Of a DNA stretch of 64,000 bases, positions 17,251 to 25,694 are shown piece after piece; position 1 is the stretch's first letter; every line of letters starts with the position of its first letter. The position numbers and the translations under genes are program-made. The notes beneath the pieces were generated by a model, which saw only the letters and a program-made list of their open reading frames with translations, made no database searches and was not told where the DNA came from. Source of the DNA: JBEOJY01 sp040275305 (GTDB lineage: Bacteria; Pseudomonadota; Alphaproteobacteria; UBA9219); contig JBEOJY010000001.1 in assembly GCA_040275305.1 (NCBI GenBank), positions 132,566-196,565 of the forward strand. Reading direction: 5' to 3'.

Positions 17251-17312
17251 AACCCCTGTTTGGAATGTCTCGCGATAGCAGGCAGTCTGGACAGGGGTTT
17301 TCTGCTTTTTTG
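17251..17312 (+). terminator. Probable intrinsic terminator
   Basis: AACCCCTGT at 17251-17259 pairs with ACAGGGGTT at 17291-17299, followed by TTCTGCTTTTTT. The loop is long (31 bases) but the nine-base perfect stem and the T run fit a Rho-independent stop for the lysine-rich gene. Confidence 0.6.
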
Positions 17313-17326
17313 GGGTTAAGTTTTTC

Positions 17327-17549
17327 GTAACTCCCAAGCCCGTACTTGATGGGTGCAGAGGACGTCCTTGCGGAATGGACCGTCATTGCGAGGAGTTTCC
17401 CGCTCGCAAGGCGGGAGACGACGCGGCAATCCAGAGCCATAGAGGGCGGCGCTTGCGATTCTGGATTGCCACGTCGCTTCGCTCCTCGCAATGACGGTCC
17501 ATTCCGCAATGGTTGTCTTCGTGAAGCCAATGAAGAGCTTGGGAATTAC
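17327..17549. mobile_element. IS66-type MITE, copy 1, with 8-bp target duplication
   Basis: The ends are GTAACTCCCAAGC (17327-17339) and its inverted copy GCTTGGGAATTAC (17537-17549), matching at 12 of 13 positions. Perfect direct repeats AGTTTTTC flank it at 17319-17326 and 17550-17557. GTAA ends with 8-bp target duplications are the pattern of the IS66 family, so this is inferred to be a 223-bp non-autonomous derivative. The interior holds a hairpin of about 138 bases with arms CGGAATGGACCGTCATTGCG and the inverse. It has no coding capacity. Confidence 0.85.
17370..17507. repeat. GTCATTGCGAG long-hairpin repeat, copy 1
   Basis: The 24-base outer arms at 17370-17393 and 17484-17507 are inverted copies of each other. 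Inner arms GCAATCCAGAG and CTCTGGATTGC style segments continue the stem. Related cores occur at 52061, 57620, 61711 and 62900. Confidence 0.85.
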
Positions 17550-17568
17550 AGTTTTTCGTGTTTTATGC

Positions 17569-17736
17569 GTATATACTCATCGCACTTGAAGAGTTGGGGA
17601 AATGTCGCGGCAAAACAAGCGTCACACCCGCCTGCGCGGGGGTGACGTTGCGCTATCGGGCGCTTTTTGCCAACTCTCGAACTGTTAGGGGTATATGTCT
17701 ATTGTTCCCAACTTTTGAAGTTGGATGGGTATATAT
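17569..17736. mobile_element. Second MITE-like composite with 31-base inverted ends
   Basis: The segment at 17569-17599 and the inverted copy at 17706-17736 agree at about 24 of 31 positions. Near the centre is a strong hairpin at 17620-17647 (CGTCACACCCGC / GCGGGGGTGACG). The right arm contains the perfect palindrome CCAACTTTTGAAGTTGG. No clear target duplication was found. It lies directly after copy 1, filling the gap before ccmC. Confidence 0.6.
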
Positions 17737-17745
17737 TTCTTATTG

Positions 17746-18471
17746 TTATGCGCGCGCGTTCAGCATCGTTTTTTCCATTCTTCTTCGCGCGACGATCGTT
17801 TGAACGCGAAGCATGACGAGCCATGCCGCATAGAGGGTGAAGGCGAGCGCCATGACCAGCAATGGGCGCAGCATCGCGGGCGCGATGGCCGATCCAGCCG
17901 AACGCAAGACGCTTGTGGGTTGGTGTAGCGTGTTCCACCAATCGACCGAGAATTTTATGATGGGGAGATTGATCGCTCCGGCAAGCAGAAGCCATGCGCC
18001 TGCTTTTGCTCCCTGCGTTTCGTCGTCAAAGGCGTTTCGCAAGGCCATGTATCCGCAGTAGAGCAGGAAGAGGATCAGCACGCTGGTTAATCGCGCGTCC
18101 CACACCCACCATGCTCCCCAAGTCGGCTTGCCCCACAGGCATCCAGTTGCCAGACACAGCGCAACGAACGTAGCGCCGACGGGGGCAGCGGCGACGCATA
18201 TGATATCCATGATAGCGGCTCGCGTGACGAGGCTTATGCCAGCGGCCAGCGCCATCGCGCCGTAGATCATCATTCCTGTCCACGCTGCGGGCACGTGGAC
18301 GTACATGATGCGCACGGTTTCGCCTTGCTGGTAGTCGGCGGGCGAAGCGAACAGCGCGAGCGCGAGTCCCCAGACGAAGGTTACGGTCGCGCCCAGCGCC
18401 GCGAAAGGCGTCAGCTTTGCCGCTAAGCGCGCGCAGCGTGTCGGGTTGGCGAGTAGGGCGAGACTTTTCAT
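17746..18471 (-). CDS. ccmC: Heme exporter/handling protein CcmC
   Basis: A 241-residue inner-membrane protein with six predicted helices and the periplasmic WGAWWVWDARLT tryptophan-rich heme-binding motif of CcmC. Histidines in MYVHVPAAW and WNTLHQPTS are the conserved heme ligands of the family. CcmC loads heme on CcmE during cytochrome c maturation, which cytochrome c1 (34843) requires. The ATG at 18471 gives the usual short cytoplasmic N-terminus. It follows ccmB by 32 bases on the minus strand; ccmA, ccmE and ccmF are not in the window. Confidence 0.95.
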   Translation of the reverse strand: MKSLALLANPTRCARLAAKLTPFAALGATVTFVWGLALALFASPADYQQGETVRIMYVHVPAAWTGMMIYGAMALAAGISLVTRAAIMDIICVAAAPVGATFVALCLATGCLWGKPTWGAWWVWDARLTSVLILFLLYCGYMALRNAFDDETQGAKAGAWLLLAGAINLPIIKFSVDWWNTLHQPTSVLRSAGSAIAPAMLRPLLVMALAFTLYAAWLVMLRVQTIVARRRMEKTMLNARA

Positions 18472-18503
18472 TTGGCAACTCACAATTGCAACTGTTGAGA
18501 GCC

Positions 18504-19199
18504 TTATCTTTGCCGCAAGACAGCGGCTATGGCAAATGGAGCGGTAGGCAACAGGAAGGATAGTAAGGCCGCGAGTAGTAGTAGCGGCGGCATGGGCGAG
18601 GTCCCCATCGCGGCAGCGTCGCATGCCCCTGCCGCGAAGATCAAAATCGGGATGGCCATCGGGATCAGCAACGCCGTCAGCAAGGCGGGATTGCGGCGAA
18701 GAGTCGCTGTGATCGCGCTTAAGAGCCCGCCGAGCATGACGAGGCTTGGAATGCCGATGGCGAGCGAGAGGAGAAGAATCGGCAGCACTTGCGGCGACAT
18801 ATTCAGCATCGCGCCCGCAATGGCGGTTATGGGGATGAGCGCCGCGAGGATGGCGAGCGTTTGCGCGAGCAGTTTACTGGATATGAGCAGCGGCAAGGGG
18901 ATTGGCGAGAGCAATAGAAGATCCAGCGTGCCGTCGCGTTCGTCTTGCACGAACAGGCGGTCGAGTGCCAGAAGATTCATCAGCAGCGCAGCGATCCAGA
19001 TCAGGCCGGGCGCGAGGCGGCGTAGCAAGTCGGGATCGGGGCCGATGGCGAACGGGAGGATTAGCACCACGATCAGGAAGAACAAAATCAGCGCCGCGCC
19101 TTCGGCGGGGCGGCGGAGGTGCTGGGCGAGGTCGTGGCGGAGAAGGGAAATGCAATTGTTTTCTTTGTCATGCCTGCGAAGGCGGGCATCCAGCTCCAT
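18504..19199 (-). CDS. ccmB: Heme exporter protein CcmB, N-terminus from a palindromic repeat
   Basis: A 231-residue membrane protein with six hydrophobic helices and the CcmB landmarks RHDLAQHLRRPAE, DRLFVQDERDGTLDLLLLSP and LPTAPFAIAAVLRQ. It is the membrane part of the CcmAB ATPase that releases heme-loaded CcmE. In the family the protein starts just before the LLRHDL segment. Here the only in-frame ATG upstream of that is at 19199, so the first 11 or so residues (MELDARLRRHD) come from a REP-like palindrome. An ATG at 19307 would add 36 more repeat-derived residues. The normal start seems to have been replaced by repeat sequence. Confidence 0.92.
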   Translation of the reverse strand: MELDARLRRHDKENNCISLLRHDLAQHLRRPAEGAALILFFLIVVLILPFAIGPDPDLLRRLAPGLIWIAALLMNLLALDRLFVQDERDGTLDLLLLSPIPLPLLISSKLLAQTLAILAALIPITAIAGAMLNMSPQVLPILLLSLAIGIPSLVMLGGLLSAITATLRRNPALLTALLIPMAIPILIFAAGACDAAAMGTSPMPPLLLLAALLSFLLPTAPFAIAAVLRQR

Positions 19200-19280
19200 C
19201 TGTTCGATTGTGCTTTTGTTTGCAGCATCGGCGGGTGCGGAGGCGGCATGCGATGGATGCCCGCCTTCGCGGGCATGACG
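19167..19280. repeat. Inverted pair of REP-like palindromes at the ccmB start
   Basis: GTCATGCCTGCGAAGGCGGG at 19167-19186 and the inverted form at 19255-19280 enclose about 60 bases. Each arm is itself a hairpin (CCCGCCTTCGCGGG type). The left copy overlaps the 5' end of ccmB. Confidence 0.85.
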
Positions 19281-19351
19281 CTTGTCTTCGTTGCGGGGGG
19301 GGGCCATGACTGGGGCGTGTCGGTTCTACGTCACAGGAAACGCAAAGTTGA

Positions 19352-20386
19352 CTATATCAAATCCTTCAGCTTCTGTTGCGGGCGGGGGCCGTAGTGGCTG
19401 ATGACTTCGGCGGCTGCCGTTGCGCCGAGGTGTCCGGATTCCGCGAGCGACTGTCCACGCGAGAGGCCGAAGAGGAAGCCTGCGGCGAAGAGGTCGCCTG
19501 CTCCGGTGGTGTCAACGACTTTGTCTACTGCGATGGCAGGAACTTCGACCGTTTCCTGTCCGCGCATGATGATGGCTCCTTTTTCGCTGCGCGTCGTCAC
19601 GATGATTTTGTTGTCGCCAAGGCCACGCGCTTGCGCCAGCGCAGTTTGCAAGTCGTTGGTTTGGCAAAGCGACAGAAGCTCGCTTTGATTAGCGAACAGG
19701 AGATCGACTTTGCCGTGAATCAATTCCAGAAATTCCGCGCGGTGGCGGTCGACGCAGAAGGTATCCGAAAGCGTCAGCGCCAGCGTGCGGCCTGCTTCAC
19801 GTACGATGCGGGCGGCGAGGTGAAAGGCTTTCTTAGCTTCGGGCGGATCGAAGAGATAGCCTTCGAGGTAGGTGACGCGGGAGTCGCGCAGGATATCGTC
19901 TTGAATGTCTTCCGGGCCGAATTCGACGGCGGCGCCGAGATAGGTGACCATGCTGCGCTGGGCGTCAGGCGTGACGAGGATGAGACAGCGGCCTGTCGGC
20001 GCTCCGGCGCGGCGGTCCGGCGTGGTGTCGCGGATGACTTGACGGCGCTCCTCCGTGACGGGGGGCGTCGCGAAATGCACGCCGTGGGCATGAAGATCGT
20101 GGCGGAAAATCGCCCCGAACTGGTCGGCTTTGACTTTGCCCATGAAGGCGGCGGTTCCCCCGAAAGAGGCTATCCCCGCGACTGTGTTCGCGGCGGAGCC
20201 TCCGGAGACTTCGACGGCGGGACCAATGGTGTCGTACAGCGTCGCCGAACGCTCGGCGTCCGAAAGAGTCATGCTGCCTTTTGCGATGTTGTGCTCTTTC
20301 AAGAAGTCGTCGGTGGATTCGGCGATAATGTCCACCAAGGCGTTTCCGATGGCGCAGACGTCGTAGGTGGATGGGGTGGCAGTCAT
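19352..20386 (-). CDS. PfkB family carbohydrate kinase, adenosine kinase-like
   Basis: A 344-residue ribokinase-family enzyme. The N-terminus has YDVCAIGNALVDI and GGSAANTVAG, and the C-terminal signature VDTTGAGDLFAAGFLFG carries the catalytic Asp and anion hole. The overall pattern (DDFLKEHNIAKGSMTLSD, HYGPRPQ end) is that of the adenosine kinase/sugar kinase group common in alphaproteobacteria. It phosphorylates a nucleoside or sugar; adenosine is most likely but not proven. Divergent from trxB with about 150 bases between them. Confidence 0.9.
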   Translation of the reverse strand: MTATPSTYDVCAIGNALVDIIAESTDDFLKEHNIAKGSMTLSDAERSATLYDTIGPAVEVSGGSAANTVAGIASFGGTAAFMGKVKADQFGAIFRHDLHAHGVHFATPPVTEERRQVIRDTTPDRRAGAPTGRCLILVTPDAQRSMVTYLGAAVEFGPEDIQDDILRDSRVTYLEGYLFDPPEAKKAFHLAARIVREAGRTLALTLSDTFCVDRHRAEFLELIHGKVDLLFANQSELLSLCQTNDLQTALAQARGLGDNKIIVTTRSEKGAIIMRGQETVEVPAIAVDKVVDTTGAGDLFAAGFLFGLSRGQSLAESGHLGATAAAEVISHYGPRPQQKLKDLI

Positions 20387-20534
20387 GTTAGGAACTCTCC
20401 TTAATAAAGTATGCAGGCGTCGATTGGGGAGACTAGCTATTAAGCTGGGCGCGTCAAGCCTTGTCGTATCTCTTTGCTGACAATATGCAGGTTTCGCGGT
20501 AGGCTTTGTTTTTGGGAATTGGAGGATTACGACC

Positions 20535-21479
20535 ATGGCGACGAAGCATCATACGAAGGTCTTGATTATCGGGGCGGGGCCTGCTGGCTATACGGCGGCA
20601 ATCTATGCCGCGCGCGCGAATATGAATCCCTTGTTGGCGCAGGGCATGCAGCCCGGCGGGCAGTTGACGGTGACCTCGGATGTCGAGAATTATCCCGGCT
20701 TTGCCGAGCCTGTACAGGGACCGTGGTTGATGGAGCAGATGGCGGCTCAGGCGCAGCGCGTCGGGACGCAGGTGGTTTTCGACACGATTGCCAAGGTGGA
20801 TTTTAGCAAGCGGCCTTTTGCGTGTCAGGGCGAGTCTGGCGATACGTTCGAGGCCGAGAGCGTTATCATCGCGACGGGAGCTCAGGCGCGGTGGCTTGGC
20901 CTTCCGAGCGAGACGAAGTTCAGGGGCTTTGGCGTGTCGGGGTGCGCGACCTGCGACGGGTTCTTCTTTCGCGGCAAGGAAGTCTGCGTCGTCGGCGGCG
21001 GCAACACGGCGATGGAGGAGGCTTTGTACCTGACGCATCACGCGAGCAAGGTGACGGTGATCCATCGTCGCGATTCTTTTCGCGGCGAGAAAATTCTGGC
21101 CGAGCGGATCAGCAAGCATCCCAAGATTTCCGTGATCTGGGACAGCGTGGTGGAGGAGGTCGAGGGTGTCGATCAGCCTGCGCCCGGCGTGACGGGGCTG
21201 CGGTTGCGTAACGTCAAGACCGGAGCCGAACAGCGCGTTTCGACGGACGGCGTCTTCATCGCTATCGGGCACTCGCCTGCGACGGCAGCGTTTCAGGGAC
21301 AGGTGGACATGGACAAGGAAGGCTATATTCTGACGAAGCCCGATTCGACGGCTACGAGCGTTTCTGGCGTGTTCGCGGCGGGTGACGTTAAAGACAAGAT
21401 ATTCCGGCAGGCGGTGACGGCGGCGGGCATGGGGTGCATGGCGGCGCTGGAGGCAGAACGTTGGCTATCAGAACATTAA
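20535..21479 (+). CDS. trxB: Thioredoxin reductase
   Basis: A 314-residue FAD/NADPH enzyme. It shows the FAD-binding GAGPAGYTAAIYAARA at the N-terminus, the redox centre CATCDGFFF, the NADPH-binding GGGNTAMEEAL and the C-terminal GVFAAGDVKDKIFRQAVTAAG motif. It keeps thioredoxin reduced. The ATG follows GGAGGATTACGACC, a clear ribosome site. The PH-domain gene starts 23 bases after its stop and may be cotranscribed. Confidence 0.96.
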   Translation: MATKHHTKVLIIGAGPAGYTAAIYAARANMNPLLAQGMQPGGQLTVTSDVENYPGFAEPVQGPWLMEQMAAQAQRVGTQVVFDTIAKVDFSKRPFACQGESGDTFEAESVIIATGAQARWLGLPSETKFRGFGVSGCATCDGFFFRGKEVCVVGGGNTAMEEALYLTHHASKVTVIHRRDSFRGEKILAERISKHPKISVIWDSVVEEVEGVDQPAPGVTGLRLRNVKTGAEQRVSTDGVFIAIGHSPATAAFQGQVDMDKEGYILTKPDSTATSVSGVFAAGDVKDKIFRQAVTAAGMGCMAALEAERWLSEH

Positions 21480-21502
21480 CATCCCGGGTACAGGCGGCGC
21501 GC

Positions 21503-22006
21503 ATGTCCTATATCGACAAGATCATGTTGCCGGGCGAACAGGTTATCTGTGCCGCTTGTTTGCACTGGATCGTTTACTTCAACGGGCTGTTTATTACAGT
21601 CATCGGGGGAATCCTTGGGCACTGGAGCTATCCTTTGATGACGTTCTGTTTCGGTCCGGAGGTCGGCAAGATGTTGGGGAGGCCGGTCGCGGGCGGGGCG
21701 ATGCTTCTTGTGCTGGTGGGGGCGGCTTTGCTGGTTGGGGCTTATATTCGGCAAAGCTCTACGGAAATCGCCATTACGACCCGCCGATTGATTGTTAAAG
21801 TCGGGTTTATCTCGCGTTCCACCTATGAAATCCTGACGCCGCGCATTACGGGGGCTAATTTCGACCAGACCATTATGGGGCGGGTTTTGGGCTTCGGCAC
21901 GATCTGGGTCCATGGCGCGGGCGGGGAGGTGTCCCCTATCGCCAGCGTCGGTAAACCCCAGCGATTTTATAAAGCTTTGATTGATACGATCGGGAAATCG
22001 CGTTAG
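21503..22006 (+). CDS. Membrane protein with bacterial PH domain (YdbS/bPH2-like)
   Basis: A 167-residue protein with a short N-terminal segment (YIDKIMLPGEQVI), two hydrophobic helices (about residues 22-42 and 60-83), then a bacterial PH-like domain: STEIAITTRRLIVKVGFISRST and GFGTIWVHGAGG. DUF304/bPH2 proteins of this layout occur widely, with no defined biochemical role. The ATG at 21503 is supported by the family start; the frame is open further upstream into trxB. Confidence 0.8.
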   Translation: MSYIDKIMLPGEQVICAACLHWIVYFNGLFITVIGGILGHWSYPLMTFCFGPEVGKMLGRPVAGGAMLLVLVGAALLVGAYIRQSSTEIAITTRRLIVKVGFISRSTYEILTPRITGANFDQTIMGRVLGFGTIWVHGAGGEVSPIASVGKPQRFYKALIDTIGKSR

Positions 22007-22033
22007 GTTGTCGCGTTTTCCGCTGTCGCGCAA

Positions 22034-22109
22034 GGGCCTGTAGTTCAGTGGTTAGAACGCACCGCTCATAACGGTGTTGTCGTAGGTTCGAATCCTACCG
22101 GGCCCACCA
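22034..22109 (+). tRNA. tRNA with CAT anticodon (tRNA-Ile2 or tRNA-Met)
   Basis: A 76-base cloverleaf with acceptor arms GGGCCTG / CGGGCCC, anticodon stem CACCG / CGGTG around loop CTCATAA, the T-arm GTAGGTTCGAATCCTAC and an encoded CCA. The CAT anticodon leaves elongator Met or lysidine-modified Ile; the G1-C72 acceptor and overall form lean to Ile2, but this cannot be settled by eye. Confidence 0.93.
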
Positions 22110-22180
22110 ATGTTCGATTTGCTCAACATTGCGCATGAGCAGCAATCGCATCTAAGATTTGCATCCTTTAGGTCGAGTGA

Positions 22181-23557
22181 ATGAGTGGCCAGATTGGTAA
22201 TTTGGATGAGATTGTAGATGCGTGCGTTGAATTTGCGCAAGCGATATTAGTTGTTGTTCGCAGGAGACGGGCAACTGAAAAACCGCGCTATACAAGCAAG
22301 GCTATTTTTGAAGGAGGCCAAGCTCAGCAGAGCATTTTTCTGGATCGGTCATTGTACAGGTACATTCCATTTTTTCCAGATCAGGAATTTCCACATGCTG
22401 AGGTGGAGAAGTGCGCTAAGTTACTATACGCTATACCTGAATTTAGAGACGAGATAGTTTATGATGCGAATGGAAATAAGATCAAGCTTGATTATAAAGG
22501 TTTTTTGAGAAGTGTGTTTCGTCATCTTTGGCCAGTATTACGTGAACTGTTGCGAAATAAGGAAAACACGAGACTATCTAAAAGGCTTGTTGCGAAAGAA
22601 TACAGGCGATACATTTTGATGGTTGCGACGCAAGGGAAAGTTGGTAGAATAACGGTTACGCATAGCAAAACATACGTAATTCCTTTGTTTAACTTTGTAT
22701 TTGAAGGAAACGATTTGCATCTTTCTGATGGTTGTAGAATTGGCGTTTTCTCGGATGAAGATAAAAACAGAAATAGCGATCTTTTAGAGCAGTGCAGCGA
22801 GTTGAAAAGATATATTTTGCCTATGCTCGCTCAGGCGCGGTCAGCTTTGTATCTTCCTAGTGGTGGGCCCAAGGATGAAGAATATGCATGCTGTACTCTT
22901 ACTTGTCTTCGTTTAATTGGGCCAAATACACAAGTTAGTACTAGTGGACTGTATTGCTTTGATGAGAGCATATGGCCGGAAAATTATTTTCTTCCTATGG
23001 ATAATTATGGTTTGTCGCTGAAAAAATTTATTTCTATTAATTCTCTTATTTTTTCCGATAATAATCGTGGTAGTTTTATTGATGTATTTGGCAAGTTGTA
23101 TTCAAATGATTTTGAGTTGTACAAAAAACTGTCTTTTTGTCTAAAGCGATTCAATATAGCTTTCACGCGTGATACTCCTGAAGATATACTGGTTGATTTA
23201 GTCATTGCGCTTGAAAGCTTGCTTCTCGATGATGGCAGTAAAGGGGAGATCGTGTACAAATTTTCACTTCGTGGTGCGGTACTTTGCGGTTGTGTAAATA
23301 TGTCACCCAATATCTATGATGATCTAAAGATATTATATGATATTCGTAGTTCCATTGTTCATTCCGGTAAACATTTGAGTGATTTGAGTTGTAAATACAA
23401 TAAACACCACAAGTTTAAGTCGGATCAAGAGTATGTTGACAGTGTTTTTCGCCTGTGCGCATCAATTATTAAATTGGCAATAGATTTGTGTAGTGGGGAT
23501 GGCACCCATAGTAAAATCAGTAAATTAATTGACGGCAAAATATTGAAGGCGAGTTAG
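22181..23557 (+). CDS. HEPN-domain protein, ApeA-like, in an AT-rich island
   Basis: A 458-residue protein unlike its neighbours in base composition, with many A/T-ending codons. The C-terminal third contains a helix-rich block (VDLVIALESLLLDDGSKGE) followed by LYDIRSSIVHSG, an R-x4-H motif typical of HEPN ribonuclease domains, specifically the ApeA-type family. The N-terminal 300 residues were not recognised and contain several cysteines. HEPN proteins often act in phage defence or toxin systems as RNA-cleaving effectors. It lies 71 bases after a tRNA gene, a common integration site, but no integrase or duplicated tRNA end is visible. Function is inferred. Confidence 0.7.
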   Translation: MSGQIGNLDEIVDACVEFAQAILVVVRRRRATEKPRYTSKAIFEGGQAQQSIFLDRSLYRYIPFFPDQEFPHAEVEKCAKLLYAIPEFRDEIVYDANGNKIKLDYKGFLRSVFRHLWPVLRELLRNKENTRLSKRLVAKEYRRYILMVATQGKVGRITVTHSKTYVIPLFNFVFEGNDLHLSDGCRIGVFSDEDKNRNSDLLEQCSELKRYILPMLAQARSALYLPSGGPKDEEYACCTLTCLRLIGPNTQVSTSGLYCFDESIWPENYFLPMDNYGLSLKKFISINSLIFSDNNRGSFIDVFGKLYSNDFELYKKLSFCLKRFNIAFTRDTPEDILVDLVIALESLLLDDGSKGEIVYKFSLRGAVLCGCVNMSPNIYDDLKILYDIRSSIVHSGKHLSDLSCKYNKHHKFKSDQEYVDSVFRLCASIIKLAIDLCSGDGTHSKISKLIDGKILKAS

Positions 23558-23765
23558 TTTTCATTGTCTTGGCTCTAGATTATCAGGGATGTCTTAGCCA
23601 CCTCCATTTTGCATCACACCCTATCGCTGCGGTGCGAGATGATGGGCTTCTTTTGATATGATTCGATTGGGTAGGGTGGCGTTACGTCATACCTTATTGC
23701 GCGAGTTCCTGCGCAGGGTTCCATCGCGCATTTTTATTATTTCCCTCCGTTGTGAAAGTCTGTCC

Positions 23766-25694
23766 ATGTCGATGATGATCCCTGTCGCGTCCGAGACTTC
23801 GGCCAATGCGTGGATTGATGCCGCGAAGTATCAGGCGATGTATGAGCGTTCGATCAACGATCCTGACGGGTTTTGGGGCGAGCATGGCAAGCATCTTGAC
23901 TGGATGAAGCCTTACACGCGCGTGCGCGAAGCGAGCTTTGACGACGGCGTGGATATCCGCTGGTTCGCGGATGGGGCGCTGAATGTCTCGGTCAACTGCA
24001 TTGATCGGCATTTGCCGATGCGCGCGGAGGAGACGGCGATTATCTGGGAGGGGGACAGCCCGTCCGAGCAGCGGCATATCTCCTATGGCGAGTTGCATGA
24101 CGAGGTGTGCAGGCTTGCGAATGCGCTTAAGGCGCATGGCGTGCGTAAGGGCGACGCCGTCACGATTTATATGCCGATGATTCCCGAAGCCGCGTTCGCG
24201 ATGTTGGCTTGCGCGAGGATCGGCGCTGTGCATTCGGTGGTGTTTGGCGGGTTCTCGCCGGAGAGCCTTAAGGACAGGATTCTGGATTGCGCGAGCAAGC
24301 TTGTCATCACGGCCGACGAGGGGATGCGCGGCGGGCGGCGCATTCACCTGAAGGCGAATGTCGACGAGGCTTTGAAAACGTGTCCCGATGTGTCGTCGGT
24401 GATCGTCGCGCGGCGGACGGGCGGCGAGATCGCTTGGGTGGAGGGGCGCGACGTTTGGTATCACGAGGAAGTCGCCAAGGTTTGTGCGGAATGCAAGCCG
24501 GAGGAAATGGGCGCGGAAGATCCGTTGTTCATTCTTTATACGTCTGGTTCGACGGGCAAGCCCAAGGGCGTGTTGCATACTACTGGCGGCTACCTTCTCT
24601 ATGCCGCGCTTACGCACAAATGGGTGTTCGATTACCATGAAGGCGAGGTGTTCTGGTGCACGGCGGATGTCGGCTGGGTGACGGGGCATAGCTATGTCGT
24701 TTATGGCCCGCTGTGCAACGGCGCGACGACGCTGATGTTCGAGGGCGTGCCTTGCTATCCCGACGCTTCGCGATTCTGGCAAGTGGTGGACAAGCATAAG
24801 GTCAATATTTTCTATACCGCTCCGACGGCAATCCGTTCGCTGATGCGCGAAGGCGAGCACTATGTGCGTTGCGCGAGCCGTAAGAGTCTCAGGTTGCTGG
24901 GATCGGTCGGGGAGCCGATCAATCCCGAAGCGTGGCTGTGGTATCAGCGCGTGGTCGGCGAGGAGCGTTGTCCTGTCATTGACACTTGGTGGCAGACGGA
25001 GACGGGCGGCCATATGATCGCGCCGTTGCCGGGCGCGACGGCATTGAAGCCCGGCTCCGCGACTTTGCCTTTCTTTGGCGTGAAGCCCGTAATCGTGGAC
25101 AATGAGGGGCGGGTGCTTGAAGGCGCGTGCGAGGGGAATCTTTGTATCGAGGGAAGCTGGCCGGGGCAGATGCGCACGGTGTTTCGCGACCATGATCGCT
25201 TTGTGAAGACCTATTTCAGCGCGTTTAAGGGCAAGTATTTCACGGGCGACGGGTGCAGGCGCGACGAGGACGGCTATTACTGGATCACTGGGCGTGTGGA
25301 CGATGTGATCAATGTGGCGGGGCATAGGCTCGGCACAGCGGAGATTGAGAGCGCTCTGGTGGCTCATCCGAAAATCGCGGAGGCGGCAGTCGTCGGTTGT
25401 CCTCATGACATCAAGGGGCAGGGGATTTACGCTTATGTGACGTTGAAGGCGAGCGCTCAACCTAATGACGAGTTGCGGCGCGAGGTGGCGGAGTGGCTGC
25501 GCCAGCAGATCAGCGCCATCGCGACTCCTGACTTTATTCAGTGGGCTCCGGGACTGCCGAAGACACGCTCCGGCAAGATCATGCGGCGTATCCTGCGCAA
25601 GATCGCCGCGCATGATATGGACAATCTTGGAGATATCTCGACGCTCGCAGACCCCGGCGTGGTGGAGGAACTGGTGCGGAATCGGGTGGGGTAG
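23766..25694 (+). CDS. acs: Acetyl-CoA synthetase
   Basis: A 642-residue AMP-forming ligase making acetyl-CoA from acetate, ATP and CoA. It carries YTSGSTGKPKGV (P-loop), WWQTETGGHMIAP, the hinge and YWITGRVDDVINVAGHRLG in the C-terminal domain, and the TRSGKIMRR motif with the acetylation-sensitive catalytic Lys. Length is standard. ATG at 23766 (or 23772 or 23775) gives the family N-terminus; the frame runs upstream to 23658 without similarity. It stands alone as a transcription unit. Confidence 0.96.
   Translation: MSMMIPVASETSANAWIDAAKYQAMYERSINDPDGFWGEHGKHLDWMKPYTRVREASFDDGVDIRWFADGALNVSVNCIDRHLPMRAEETAIIWEGDSPSEQRHISYGELHDEVCRLANALKAHGVRKGDAVTIYMPMIPEAAFAMLACARIGAVHSVVFGGFSPESLKDRILDCASKLVITADEGMRGGRRIHLKANVDEALKTCPDVSSVIVARRTGGEIAWVEGRDVWYHEEVAKVCAECKPEEMGAEDPLFILYTSGSTGKPKGVLHTTGGYLLYAALTHKWVFDYHEGEVFWCTADVGWVTGHSYVVYGPLCNGATTLMFEGVPCYPDASRFWQVVDKHKVNIFYTAPTAIRSLMREGEHYVRCASRKSLRLLGSVGEPINPEAWLWYQRVVGEERCPVIDTWWQTETGGHMIAPLPGATALKPGSATLPFFGVKPVIVDNEGRVLEGACEGNLCIEGSWPGQMRTVFRDHDRFVKTYFSAFKGKYFTGDGCRRDEDGYYWITGRVDDVINVAGHRLGTAEIESALVAHPKIAEAAVVGCPHDIKGQGIYAYVTLKASAQPNDELRREVAEWLRQQISAIATPDFIQWAPGLPKTRSGKIMRRILRKIAAHDMDNLGDISTLADPGVVEELVRNRVG

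Noticed and set aside
17319..17736. CRISPR array
   Set aside because: The repeats are palindromic, of unequal length and inverted, with no regular spacers or cas genes.
18529..19278. 249-residue frame antisense to ccmB
   Set aside because: Ser/Arg-rich shadow without motifs; ccmB is clearly real.
22110..23660. Integrated element with tRNA-derived attachment sites
   Set aside because: No second copy of the tRNA 3' end and no integrase were found, so only the gene and its composition support acquisition.
23694..25613. 639-residue open frame antisense to acs
   Set aside because: It is a shadow of the GC-skewed acs gene, with Arg/His-rich composition and no motifs.
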